A stretch of 64,000 nt of DNA from Echinometra lucunter (lineage: Eukaryota; Echinodermata; Echinoidea; Camarodonta; Echinometridae): contig CM057165.1 of assembly GCA_029962745.1 (NCBI GenBank), positions 22,592,657 to 22,656,656 of the forward strand. Reading direction: 5' to 3'. The stretch's first letter is position 1, and every line of letters begins with the position of its first letter. The notes below the pieces were generated by a model. The model was not told the origin of the DNA. It saw only the letters and a program-made list of their open reading frames with translations, and ran no database searches. The translations under genes and the position numbers were made by a program. Shown in pieces: positions 1-9,883 of this stretch.

Positions 1-1430
1 TTCTGTAAGCTTGCAAAATTCTAAATAACAAATAAACAATTCAACTGTCGTATCAAATTGTGAGATGTATATTTAATTACAGACTTTAAAATTGGACATG
101 CCTTTCTCTACATCATGCCTCGATAGAAGGAAATCATTTCAAATCTTGAACAAAAGTTACATTTTTTAATTGAATTTTCTATTTAGCATGACAATTTTAC
201 AAAAGAATTATGCTGAAATAGAAAATTCAGGGGGGAAAAATGCACAAAGTTGCTCTCCTCGATACTCACTCGATTCGGCCAGCAAGGTTGCAAACATGAG
301 GAGGACGAGTTTGAAAGTCCCACTTTCCATGTTACCCATGGAAAGCTTTCAACACGAAGATGAAATTCAGATATTGGCATTGATCATGACGAGGTGTGAG
401 AAAAGTTATATCACAAGTAGTCAGGCTCTCTACCAGTATCTACTTTTATACATGTAAAACTGGAGTGATAAATCCCTTGCATTCTGTCTATGTACCTTTG
501 TGTTCATTCAATCTTTAGTTCTGACGTGTAATATGAAATAAAGGGCTGGTTCCACAAAACGTATTAATCTAGATTGAGGCAGTAGGACTTTCCTAATGTT
601 ATTTATTTTCAAATCCTTGTATGAAGCAGTTTCTGTGTATCATTTATCACGGGTAATCGACATCCTGTTCTATTTTGAAACTTTTCTATTCCATTTGTTT
701 TTCTCGCAAAACTGACTTTTATCATGTTTATCGCAATCCAAAACGCAGCAAAGAAAAAGAAATGACATCTATCAACACACTTTCCACATTTGAGATGACC
801 GAATACAGTAGGAAAAAAACGAACACACATACACAATGAAAATAGGCTGTACAAAAATCACCTTGAGGCGATAAATGGATCTCATTCAGATCAACTCTAT
901 ATTACCACTGCCTTGTGTCATTAGTTTGATGGTATTATAGCACGACAAAGGTGGAACGTTTATGATTTACTTGTGAGTCTTGAGAGTCCATTATTTTCAT
1001 GACATATTGAGCAGGTTGAGTGTTTGAGAGTGGTTGAATCTGAAAAGCACTATCTGAACTGATGTCCTTGCCATTGTTTGCATGTGACAGACTAGGTTTT
1101 TTCGTTATTTTAATGACAAAAAAACATTTAATTTGTATCCGAATAGGGTTGAAAAATGGCATTGTGTGTATGAATAAGGTTGAAGAATTGCGTGAGATTA
1201 GCGGATAGAGATTTTGAATCGCGAGATCTAGTCTTTTTTTCTTGCCTTGTATACTATTCTGTACTGACCTCGGTTTTTTGTTTTTCTTTACATTTTGATA
1301 CAGGTTTGTGCACTTTCTCCTCTACATTGATGAAGATATTTTCCCTTCCACTGGTCAAAATTTGATTATAACAAAATAGATAGGGAAGAAAAATGTTTTT
1401 GTGTACTTCCTCACAACGCTACTACCAACT
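1..1430. other. Intergenic, no gene recognised
   Basis: AT-rich sequence with short open frames on both strands. None shows a recognisable motif, a convincing splice pattern or repeat structure. Confidence 0.5.
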
Positions 1431-1432
1431 GC

Positions 1433-1439
1433 TTCTCTC

Positions 1440-1488
<49 letters not shown>

Positions 1489-1489
1489 G
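1433..1489. repeat. (CT)n-(TA)n compound microsatellite
   Basis: A run of CT dinucleotides changes directly into TA dinucleotides. The short open frames across it come from the repeat. Confidence 0.9.
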
Positions 1490-1600
1490 TATACACTTGG
1501 TGAATGCTATCCCTATAAACTTAAGAGTGCTCGATATCCGTGATGAGGCAGAGCATGAAATAAATAATAAGTTCAAGTTACACAGTTGACGTGTGGTTCA
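1489..1600 (+). repeat. Dispersed repeat copy A, downstream of a TA tract
   Basis: Begins with cacttggtgaatgctatcc and runs through gagtgctcgat and gaggcagagcatgaaata. The same order of words recurs at about 30,087-30,190, also directly after a (TA)n tract, so this is an interspersed repeat. The following 1,560-1,700 stretch holds an inverted pair of the word aagttcaagttacacag, closing a small fold-back. Confidence 0.7.
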
Positions 1601-1693
1601 TCTGTCTTCTGTATATTGGTTCATCTGGTTCATATGGTTCATCTGTTCATCTGTGGTTCAGATGAACCACATGTCAGCTGTGTAACTTGAACT

Positions 1694-1696
<3 letters not shown>

Positions 1697-1739
<43 letters not shown>

Positions 1740-1757
1740 TATATATGTATATATATA
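1697..1757. repeat. (TA)n microsatellite
   Basis: A long, almost pure TA run with a cagta interruption. Confidence 0.9.
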
Positions 1758-2001
1758 TGATCAGTCTCGGTGATGTACGTTTGCGGTTACGTTTGCATTG
1801 GTCTGCATTGATACCACGTGGTCGTAAGGTTGTCGATGTTTTTATTGTCATTTCATATGTGTACTGTACTCTACTGTCGTTATTATTATTATAATTATTG
1901 ATTCCAGATCCTGATGAAGGGCAGGTGCCCGAAAGCTTGGTCTTAATTGGTGGTATATATGTCTTGCAACGGCCCTCTTCGTAAACCCCCCTTTTCGGAT
2001 C

Positions 2002-2002
<1 letters not shown>

Positions 2003-2073
<71 letters not shown>
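2003..2073. repeat. (CA)n-(TA)n compound microsatellite
   Basis: A CA run passes into a TA run directly before the tRNA-SINE cluster. The same TA tail type borders the other SINE copies. Confidence 0.9.
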
Positions 2074-2075
<2 letters not shown>

Positions 2076-2223
2076 AAAGAAATTTGACCAATGCAAACAA
2101 CTTTGGCAACTCCCTTGCAAATAATAAACACTGAAAGAAATGAAAATGGGAGAATAATAATTGCGTAGCTCCCTCAATGTTCCCCAGAGCTGTCATCCAT
2201 TTTGAATCAAGGGTTGAAAAAAT

Positions 2224-2293
2224 GCCTCCGCCGGGAATCGAACCCGGGTCACTGGCTTAGAACGCCAATGCCTTACCACTAGACCACAGAGGC
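2224..2293 (-). tRNA. tRNA-Arg(TCT)-like head of a SINE, copy 1
   Basis: The 70 nt fold as a full cloverleaf: a 7-bp acceptor stem (GCCTCTG/CGGAGGC, one G-T), a D arm GTC/GGC, an anticodon stem TTGGC/GCCAG with loop GTTCTAA (anticodon TCT), and a T arm CCGGG-TTCGATT-CCCGG. The A box TGGTCTAGTGG and B box GGTTCGATTCC are intact, so pol III promotion is plausible. The repeated SINE body argues for a retroposon head and not a dedicated tRNA gene. Confidence 0.7.
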
Positions 2294-2385
2294 GGGCCAG
2301 CAGTTGGGCGTGACCGAATCCAATTGACCGACAGACAGATTGAGGGAGCTACGCAATTATTATTCTCCCATTTTCATTTCTTTCA

Positions 2386-2427
<42 letters not shown>

Positions 2428-2496
2428 GCGTAGCTCCCTCAATGTTCCCCAGAGCTGTCATCCATTTTGACTCGAGGGTTGAAAAAATGAAAAAAT

Positions 2497-2566
2497 GCCT
2501 CCGCCGGGAATCGAACCCGGGTCACTGGCTTAGAACGCCAATGCCTTACCACTAGACCACAGAGGC
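2497..2566 (-). tRNA. tRNA-Arg(TCT)-like head of a SINE, copy 2
   Basis: Identical over 70 nt to the head at 2,224-2,293, with the same cloverleaf and TCT anticodon, though its flank differs by a small insertion (repeated gaaaaaatg). Confidence 0.7.
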
Positions 2567-2898
2567 GGGGCAGCAGTTAGGCGTGACCGAATCCAAGTGA
2601 CAGACAGACAGACTTCCAACCCTTTTTGATCCTTTATTTTGGTGCAGATGAGTTAATAAACAATGAGAAGCCGCATGCCGCAGTTGGATCTCAGCTAGAA
2701 GCCTGGATACATGCATCAGTCAGAATAAGGGGACAATACATTGAAAGAAATTTGACCAATGCAAACAACTTTGGCAACTCCCTTGTAAATAATAAACACT
2801 GAAAGAAATGAAAATTGGAGTATAATAATTGCGTAGCTCCCTCAATGTTCCCCAGAGCTGTCGGTCAATTGGATTCGGTCACGCCTAACTGCTGGCCC

Positions 2899-2968
2899 GC
2901 CTCTGTGGTCTAGTGGTAAGGCATTGGCGTTCTAAGCCAGTGACCCGGGTTCGATTCCCGGCGGAGGC
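2899..2968 (+). tRNA. tRNA-Arg(TCT)-like head of a SINE, copy 3
   Basis: Identical to copies 1 and 2, on the opposite strand. The surrounding unit is inverted relative to them. Confidence 0.7.
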
Positions 2969-3040
2969 ATTTTTTCAACCCTCGATTCAAAATGTCTGTC
3001 TGTCGGTCAATTGGATTCGGTCACGCCTAACTGCTGGTCC

Positions 3041-3110
3041 GCCTCTGTGGTCTAGTGGTAAGGCATTGGCGTTCTAAGCCAGTGACCCGGGTTCGATTCC
3101 CGGCGGAGGC
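3041..3110 (+). tRNA. tRNA-Arg(TCT)-like head of a SINE, copy 4
   Basis: Identical 70-nt head in tandem with copy 3. It is followed by the most complete SINE body and tail in the cluster, ending in (TA)n at about 3,262-3,297. Confidence 0.7.
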
Positions 3111-3258
3111 ATTCTTTCAACCCTCGATTCAAAATGGATGACAGCTCTGGGGAACATTGAGGGAGCTACGCAATTATTATTCTCCCATTTTCATTTCTTT
3201 CAGTGTTTATTTTTTACACGGGAGTTGCCAAAGTTGTTTGCATTTGTCAAATTTCTTT

Positions 3259-3299
<41 letters not shown>

Positions 3300-3435
3300 C
3301 ATATATATAGCTGAGGTGTGCGGCAGGTAATTGTTCAAAACTCATCTGCCACCGGAAAAGGAATTAATTAGTGAGGGCTGAATATTTGTCAATCTGTCGG
3401 TTGAGCGAATTTGGAGTCCCGGAAACCACTGGCCC

Positions 3436-3506
3436 GTCTCCGTGGTGTAGTGGTTAAGGCATTGGCGTTCATGGCCAAAGGCCCGGGTTCGATTCCCGGC
3501 GGATAC
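3436..3506 (+). tRNA. Diverged tRNA-like SINE head, anticodon TCA
   Basis: Related to the four neighbouring heads but substituted. The anticodon stem TTGGC/GCCAA encloses GTTCATG, giving anticodon TCA, and the acceptor stem is weakened (GTCTCCG against CGGATAC). The body that follows (tttcaacctttgcaaaaat, acagctctggggaac) is also diverged. It is most likely a decayed SINE head, not a suppressor tRNA. Confidence 0.6.
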
Positions 3507-3645
3507 ATTTTTTCAACCTTTGCAAAAATTTCCAAAATAGTAGGACAGCTCTGGGGAACTTTGATTCACGCTACGCTATTATTCTCTCAATTGTCTCACA
3601 TGTATTTATTTCCACGAGAGTTGCCAAAGCTGTTGTATATGTTAC

Positions 3646-3648
<3 letters not shown>

Positions 3649-3700
<52 letters not shown>
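3649..3700. repeat. (TA)n microsatellite
   Basis: A pure TA run that ends the fifth, diverged SINE copy. Confidence 0.9.
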
Positions 3701-3702
<2 letters not shown>

Positions 3703-4009
3703 TTTATCTCTCCCCTCTCAGTACCTCCTTCTCTATCAGTCTTGTCATTTAGTTTTAGAACAACAGACCTTGGAGACAATTCAGCAAAATAATCTTCAGG
3801 TATCATGACCATTCTGACTGATATCACATCGCCTTTTATTGATAAAATTCAAGATATTTAAGGGTATCAAGATCCATAAGCACTGATTTCTAAAAAACAC
3901 AATATTTAAAAAAAGCTGCTTATCCATTTCAAAGAAAATTTCCCAATTCATTGTATCTTGTAGAAATTCACACATTTACCTGTAAATAACGATTTCAATC
4001 CCGACTTGG

Positions 4010-4155
4010 ACATTGAAGTGGACATTATTTTAGACATCGTTCCCAGCGTCATTTCGACATCGCCTTTGACATCGTCCTCGACTTCGTCTTCAAAATCATT
4101 GATCACAATTTGATCTTCAACATTTTGACATCGTCTTCGACATCGTCATGGACTT
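4010..4155. repeat. Degenerate GACATCG-rich short tandem repeat
   Basis: Words such as gacatcg, cgacatcg and cgtcttcgacatcgtc recur at irregular 9-18 bp spacing. No long frame stays open on either strand, so it reads as a decayed minisatellite. Confidence 0.55.
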
Positions 4156-4611
4156 TAGAATTAACTGGAATTACCCTGGAATATATTATAACTCAGATAG
4201 TGTACACTTATTTCCCAGTCTTCTTAACTGTAAGCTTGACATTTCATTTCTCTTACTGGTTTTGATTGATTAAGGGTAATAAAACATCTATTATTCAATT
4301 AATCATTATTTTTCGCACTGGTGGGTCTGTAGTCAGTCTCATATCGTGACAACAATACTTTCATCTAGTGAACACTTGAGCTAGAAATGCCCTTTAACAT
4401 TCATTCTATTCGCACATCCTTCCTTCGGAATTGACTTTGTCATCCAATTTGATAAACCAAGGAGGTACCATATGGTATCTCCTGGGACAAACAACTCTGC
4501 TGTTGTGTAAGTAGTCATTGTACACGTTATCACAATGATAGCCCCACGGGTTTTTACTCAAAGCCATCTCATTAGCCTACATTTCATTTTCATGTAACGC
4601 TAGGACATGCT

Positions 4612-4830
4612 TTGCATAGTAAGCAAACAGCGCATAGTGGTCACATAATTATGAAAGAATGTGGCTTCCAGAAGCTATTTCTTCTGTATACATTTACACA
4701 TGGCAATTACTCAGTTTTATATGAATATTTGTCATCAGCTACCATTACACCATCTTACTTACGCCTGTCCACCATGCACCACAAGCGGATGAATTGCTCA
4801 TGTGTGCCCTATAGTGTAGGTCACCTCTTA
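4612..4830 (+). repeat. Dispersed repeat copy carrying an unoccupied hAT target site
   Basis: Related to 6,870-6,996 joined to 8,322-8,370: shared words are gctatttcttctgta, aattactcagttt, cctgtccaccatgcaccac and gatgaattgctcatg. In this copy the site (ctgtccac, 4,765-4,772) is present once and is not interrupted. Confidence 0.7.
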
Positions 4831-4837
4831 CAAATAT

Positions 4838-6300
4838 CAAATATAGGTTTTCCCACTCAATTTCGTACTTTTCCATTCCAATTCATTAACGTACATTCAA
4901 TTTCACACAACGCACGCTCGCGAAAATATTCGGGCTTTCAAATGCAGAATCCGATCAATCAATTTCATTTATGATCGCTCTTATTTCCTTTCCGTAAAAT
5001 CAAATCCCGCATGTGCGTTCAATTTCCAAATGCCAGCATTGTATTTCCTATTTGTGCATTGAAATTCACGCAGAATTAATGACGAGCTTGTTTAGGGCGT
5101 TCAATTTCATTTTCAGGTGATACTTTGTGCCCTCAATTTAGTGGATAAGATAAGATAGATATTTGAAGAAGGGGCTATGAGAGGGAGAGGGGACGAGCGT
5201 TGGTTGTTCTGATGAAAAGAGCACATATACACAATCATCCGCACCCCCAGCACACACGAAAAAATCCCATTTTCATAGGCTTCTGTGTAGTATGTTTACA
5301 CTTTTAGAAGTTTCTATATTGCTCTGAATTTCCATTCCTTACAATGATATCACTTTCCTTAAACATAATTTCATGTTCATGTATCCTTCAAAACTTTTTT
5401 CATTTAACACAAAATTATATGATAGGCTCAGTCAGCAGTGCATGTATCCAAACAACATAACGATATTTCTAACTTATATATTCATAAAAAAGACAACACC
5501 CAAACACTCAAATTCTTGCCAAGCAATGCATTATTCAAAGACCAAATGACAAACAACAAGATCTCACATTCTCATATGGAAGCTAAAAGACAAGGCCGTA
5601 CGCAGGAATACTTCCGGGGGGCCAAAAATATATTCAATATTTGATTTGAAGCGACCGAGCAGGAGCTTTTGCATCATTAGAATTGAAATTGAACGATCTG
5701 GTGCACATTTTGGTTGGAACTGGGGGAATCTCAATAAAAAAAAAGCAAGGAAAAAATGGAAAAAATGAGGTTTTGAAAATTTCTAGAGAAGCAACTGCCC
5801 CTCCCCCATGTGCGTACGGCCATGCAATAAGATATGAATACACAACAAAATAGATGTTTATTGTCCATGTTTCAACGGAAACATTTCTGGCGTAATCAAT
5901 TCAGATATCGGACTTAAGCATGGTAACAAAAAGGCTATAATGTCTTGATAATGAAAGCCAATTTTTTCAAAATTAAATGAAAAAGACCCACATAGAATTA
6001 AATTGAATGCACTTATTTGGAACATGGTTGCCTTTTCACGAATATGAATGACCCAACATGACCAAAAAGATTCCATTGCCGGCTTGAAATGAATTTGAAT
6101 GCTCATTGCTCAAAAAACCTTGCTCCTATTTCAAATTTGAAAGACGCAAATGAATAACTGATTGCTCGGATAGTGAATTTGAACGATCGGATTTGGAATT
6201 TGAATTCAGTGCTGCCAGTGTAAAATGCGAGAAATTGAATGCTCGGAATATGAACTTGAATGACAAAATTATGAAACTGACCGGGAAAACCTATATTTAG
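4838..6300. repeat. Imperfect large inverted repeat (fold-back)
   Basis: The left side (4,838 onward, ataggttttcccactcaat, repeated ttcaatttc words) is mirrored on the right (down to 6,300, gggaaaacctatatttag, repeated gaaattgaatgctcgga words). The arms are strongly diverged and I traced them by eye, so the limits are approximate. Confidence 0.45.
5591..5824. mobile_element. Short hAT-like non-autonomous element
   Basis: The termini CAAGGCCGTACGCAGG and CATGGCCGTACGCACA are inverted repeats. The element is flanked by ctaaaaga (5,583-5,590) and caataaga (5,825-5,832), an 8-bp target duplication with two mismatches, the size expected for hAT. A G-run follows the left terminus and a C-rich stretch precedes the right one. 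No coding capacity. Confidence 0.7.
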
Positions 6301-6562
6301 CTTCCATTTTGAAGAGTTTGCATTTGCCCCAGGCGCCGTACGATAGCTCTGGTCTACGATTTTTCGGAGGATACATAGGTGGCTACGGACTGCGGAGTTT
6401 GTGTTTACATTATCTGTGATCATCGTGCCATTTTCTGTATGGGCCATCGAGGGGGGGGGGGGGGGCAGGCCGTAGCATATCCATACAGAGGCCGCTCGGA
6501 GATCGTATGATAACCGTACTATCTCCGCAACCTCCCATCAGAAATCGTACGGGGCCTGTACA

Positions 6563-6596
6563 GAGGCCTCGGGCTGATCCTGCAGCCCGAGGCCTC
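6563..6596. repeat. Perfect 14-bp-stem hairpin
   Basis: GAGGCCTCGGGCTG and its exact reverse complement are separated by the 6-nt loop atcctg. It sits inside a GC-richer imperfect palindrome at about 6,300-6,790 with repeated tcgtacg and gtacggggcctgtaca words, possibly the core of a fold-back element. Confidence 0.75.
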
Positions 6597-6996
6597 GGCA
6601 CGATGCCCGTGCAGGAATTTTTTTCAGATTTGTATAACTCCTCGCGAAACAAAATCGTAGAGCCTATGGAGCCCGTGAGTCCGTACAAAAATCTTACGAT
6701 GGCCTTCTGCCTCCTCACGGAGGCCGCACAGATAGGGGTTATGGACAGGATGCGGGCTCTGTACGCTGATCGTAAGCCAAATGTAAGCTAGGCATAAGAA
6801 CAGTGGAAATGTACCGCAGATCAAATAATTCCTGTAAAATACACCGAAGCGTCCAAGCCTCAGCATAGTGGTCAAATATGGAAAAATATGACATACAAAA
6901 GCTATTTCTTCTGTAAACATTTACAGCTGAGAATTACTCAGTTTAATATGAATAATTTTGATCAGCTATCATTGTATCTTAATAACGTCTGTCCGC

Positions 6997-8313
6997 CAGT
7001 GGCGTACCGTGGGTCAACTTATGGGGGGGGGGGCACCGAGTGGAAAAGTGTGTGCGGTTGTGTTGGCTGTGTACATCTATATGTATGTTATTTCTATCAT
7101 CTTAACAATACCAAAAGTAATCTCGAAACAGGGTGTCTTTAGAGACGTGAAGCGTTTTTAAATTTGGGGAAACTGAGGCAACTTGCTAGATACCACTCCT
7201 TTTTAAATTTTGCGAGCGAGTGAAACGAGCGACCAAAAAATTACGACTTTATATGCAATGAAAGACGTGTTATTTTGTTATCAAAATACACTTTCGGATC
7301 ACTTTAGGCCTATATGATATCTCATTTATAGCCTATATCTGTTCACCTCGCTGCCAATAACTCCAGTAACTGTTTTGGCACGTCCATGGTCTATTGTTTA
7401 ATGTCCGAAACCACCCTGTTTCTAAATATTACATGTAAGCGAGGAAATACACACTCTTTTTGATGGTAGTATTACCCCTTCAGTACATTACATTGTGAGC
7501 ACATACGAAACATCTCAATTATCTGTTCGGTCACTTCACTCAAATTTATTCTTTTTTCATTGTAGAAGTGTTATTTCGTCATCGAAATACACTTTACCCC
7601 TATAAGATATCTAAATAGTCTATTCGATCACCTGTGTGCTGAATATGACTCCATTTCGGTACCTCGCTCACCTTCCGAAACCATTCTGTTTTTATGAGCG
7701 AGCAAAGTCAGCGACCCCCATCCCCCCTCCACAAAAGAATACATATGTATGGATTCGTCAGCAGAATTCAGGTGTTTTGTTGGTCTTTTTTTTTTGTAAT
7801 TTTGTGAACCATCTCACTGCTCAAATATTATGATACATTTATGATCGCTTCTGAAATAAGCTGATTGCCGAGCCCGAAATCTTGTTTCTAGCTTTTACGA
7901 GCGAGATTAGTGAGCTAGCGAACGAAAAATTGGAATTTTGTTTTTTATTTAGTCCATTATCTACTGAAAGTATATCTGTTTTAGGTAAACTTGCCAGTTT
8001 CTTGCAGTGACATCTATGAGTGGAAGAATGGTAGCCTATATGACATCATAATGAGACACAAGACGCAAACTGATTCCTTTCATAAAAATATTAATTATCA
8101 TCGGCATTGGTTAAGTTACTTAAATGCTAGCGAGGGAAGCGAGTGAGCGCTTCCCGATTTCCGATTTCCGATTTTCCTTTTCCTTTTCCTTGTTTTACCC
8201 TTGTTTTTCACCTTCCTTCTCCTTTCTTTTCTATTACTTCCCCCTTTTTTGCCAGCCGGTTGGGGGCACGTTCCCCCCTGTGCCCCCCCCCCCCCCCCGT
8301 AGTTACGCCACTG
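6997..8313. mobile_element. hAT-like non-autonomous element (1.3 kb)
   Basis: The ends read CAGTGGCGTAcC and GtTACGCCACTG as inverted repeats. The 8-bp flanks are ctgtccgc (6,989-6,996) and ttgtccgc (8,314-8,321), one mismatch. A related copy of the host sequence at 4,612-4,830 shows the empty site. A G-run lies just inside the left end and a C-run just inside the right end. The interior carries gcgagcgagtgaaacgagcg-type words at about 7,210, 7,905 and 8,128. No transposase frame was found, so mobility would need a transposase in trans. Confidence 0.85.
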
Positions 8314-8722
8314 TTGTCCGCCATACACCACGAGTGGATGAATGACTCATGCGTGCCCTGTGGAGCTGCTTCTTTTCTTCTTATTATTTTAGTTTTATTT
8401 GGCAATTTAATAGTCAGAGTTGACTATTTTCGCCACTTCTGAACACATTTAATCCTCTTGGAAGAGGCAAAGAAAAAAAAATTGCAAGGTTCAAAATTAA
8501 ATGAAATCCACGAATCTCAAATTCATCCACAATATAGAAATATATCTACAATAATTGGCCTTTGATCGATTTGCTAACAAGGGTCCATACGAACAAGTAC
8601 ACTTTCCCCAAAGGCACATCAGGCAATATTATTCTTGATTATGCGGCTATCGTTTGTAAACCACTCTTCACTTTGCACTTTAAATAAATGTCAGTGGTCC
8701 GACATTTTCTCTTGCAATATTT

Positions 8723-8753
8723 CAGTCTGTCTGTCTGTCTGTCTGTCTTGTCT
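8723..8753. repeat. (GTCT)n microsatellite
   Basis: Tetranucleotide repeat, about seven units with a terminal variant. Confidence 0.85.
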
Positions 8754-9246
8754 CTTTTATTTATCATTCTCCCTCTAGTTCGAGTTAAAAAGCGCTGCCT
8801 TATTTTGTCCAAGTGCGTCAGTTTCGACCATTTCCCATTCATTGTAGTTTGTATTAAATAAAGAAATGTACGGCTCATGCATAAGGGCACAGTAAAACCT
8901 CTACATGAAATCATACCTTACATTCCGTAGCCTAGTTGAGCCGTGGTAAAAATGGGCGCCTTGAACACTTTGCGTGGTGGTACAATCGCTATACAATATT
9001 GAATATTATTATCTAGGATGGGGGTCGGGTGTCCGGACACGTAACAAAAATGAAGCCTTCTTTTTTGTCTTTGGATTAAACAAAAACTATGCATTGATTT
9101 GTGCTAATCATCATCAATATTTGTTCGCTATAATATTGTCTAACAGTTTGTGCTAAAACATATAAGAGATTTGCTTGTGAACTTTTTCAATTGGCTGTTT
9201 AAAATCGACTGTCCGGATATACAACCTGTCCGGACATCCAACAACT

Positions 9247-9540
9247 GGGTATATATAGGGCATTTTTGTGGCGCATTAAAAACACATATTTTTTATCTGT
9301 ATGATTTGTATGTACAATATCAGAGCATATTGTATAAAACGCCGAATTCCCCATAGGCTCATGTACAAAATTTGCCGTTCAATATTTATATAGTATTGAC
9401 TGGCCTTGAGGGAGATACCACATATATTTCCCAAACTAGTCTCATATTGCCCCGAGTCGAAGACGAGGGCAATATGGGTCTAGTGAGGGAAATATATGTG
9501 GTATCTCCCGAAAGTTACGCCAGTCAATATTATTATTATT
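9247..9540. repeat. Left inverted copy of the hairpin repeat flanking the Crypton
   Basis: The block tatatagggcatttttgtgg through aaaatttgccg (9,247-9,384) is the reverse complement, with divergence, of 12,203-12,350. It is followed by a palindrome (about 9,404-9,530) whose arms are gggagataccacatatattt and aaatatatgtggtatctccc. The right-hand flank has the same order (outer block, then hairpin), so the recombinase gene lies between mirrored copies. About 260 bp of the unit is missing here. Confidence 0.7.
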
Positions 9541-9883
9541 ACCTGTTCACCCCTACCAGGTGCATTTACGTGTAATTTAGATATTCATACATTACAACTA
9601 GATCTATATATTTGTTAGACTTACCTTGGTCGAGCCTCTGGTGTCGATCATGTGACGTGTGCAGTGTGTTGTTTCCTTTTGTCCATTTTGTCTACCGGTA
9701 TTTACAAGCTTGCTAATTTGTTCAAACTGTTAATGGGAAGCTGAACATAAGGAACTAGAAACGCGTGAACAAGTTTAAACTTTAAAGTTCAAAGAAAAAC
9801 TCGAAACAAGTTGAAGATAGAGTCGAACACTAACACGAAACAGCTATTTACAGGTTGGCAGCTATTTACAGGTTTGCTCTCAT

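Larger units (their letters stand above)
2074..3311. repeat. Cluster of tRNA-headed SINE copies in both orientations
   Basis: At least four copies of one composite unit are packed here, two on each strand. On the sense strand the unit reads: a leader containing gtcggtcaattggattcgg and cacgcctaactgctgg; a 70-nt tRNA-like head; a body beginning tttcaaccctcgattcaaaa and continuing through gacagctctggggaacattg and gagggagctacgcaatt; and a tail ending aaatttctttcaat followed by (TA)n. The opposing copies make a nested palindrome around the TA tract at about 2,387-2,424. A tRNA head with a unique body and simple-repeat tail is the layout of a SINE; the family name is not known to me. Confidence 0.8.

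Noticed and set aside
1693..2196. 167-codon frame with Tyr-Ile runs and a Cys-Val run
   Set aside because: It is the translation of (TA)n and (CA)n microsatellites joined to SINE sequence.
9020..9240. gtgtccggacac and paired ctgtccgga words, possible operator-like sites
   Set aside because: Short palindromes of this kind are frequent in repeat-derived DNA, and no gene with a matching promoter lies beside them.
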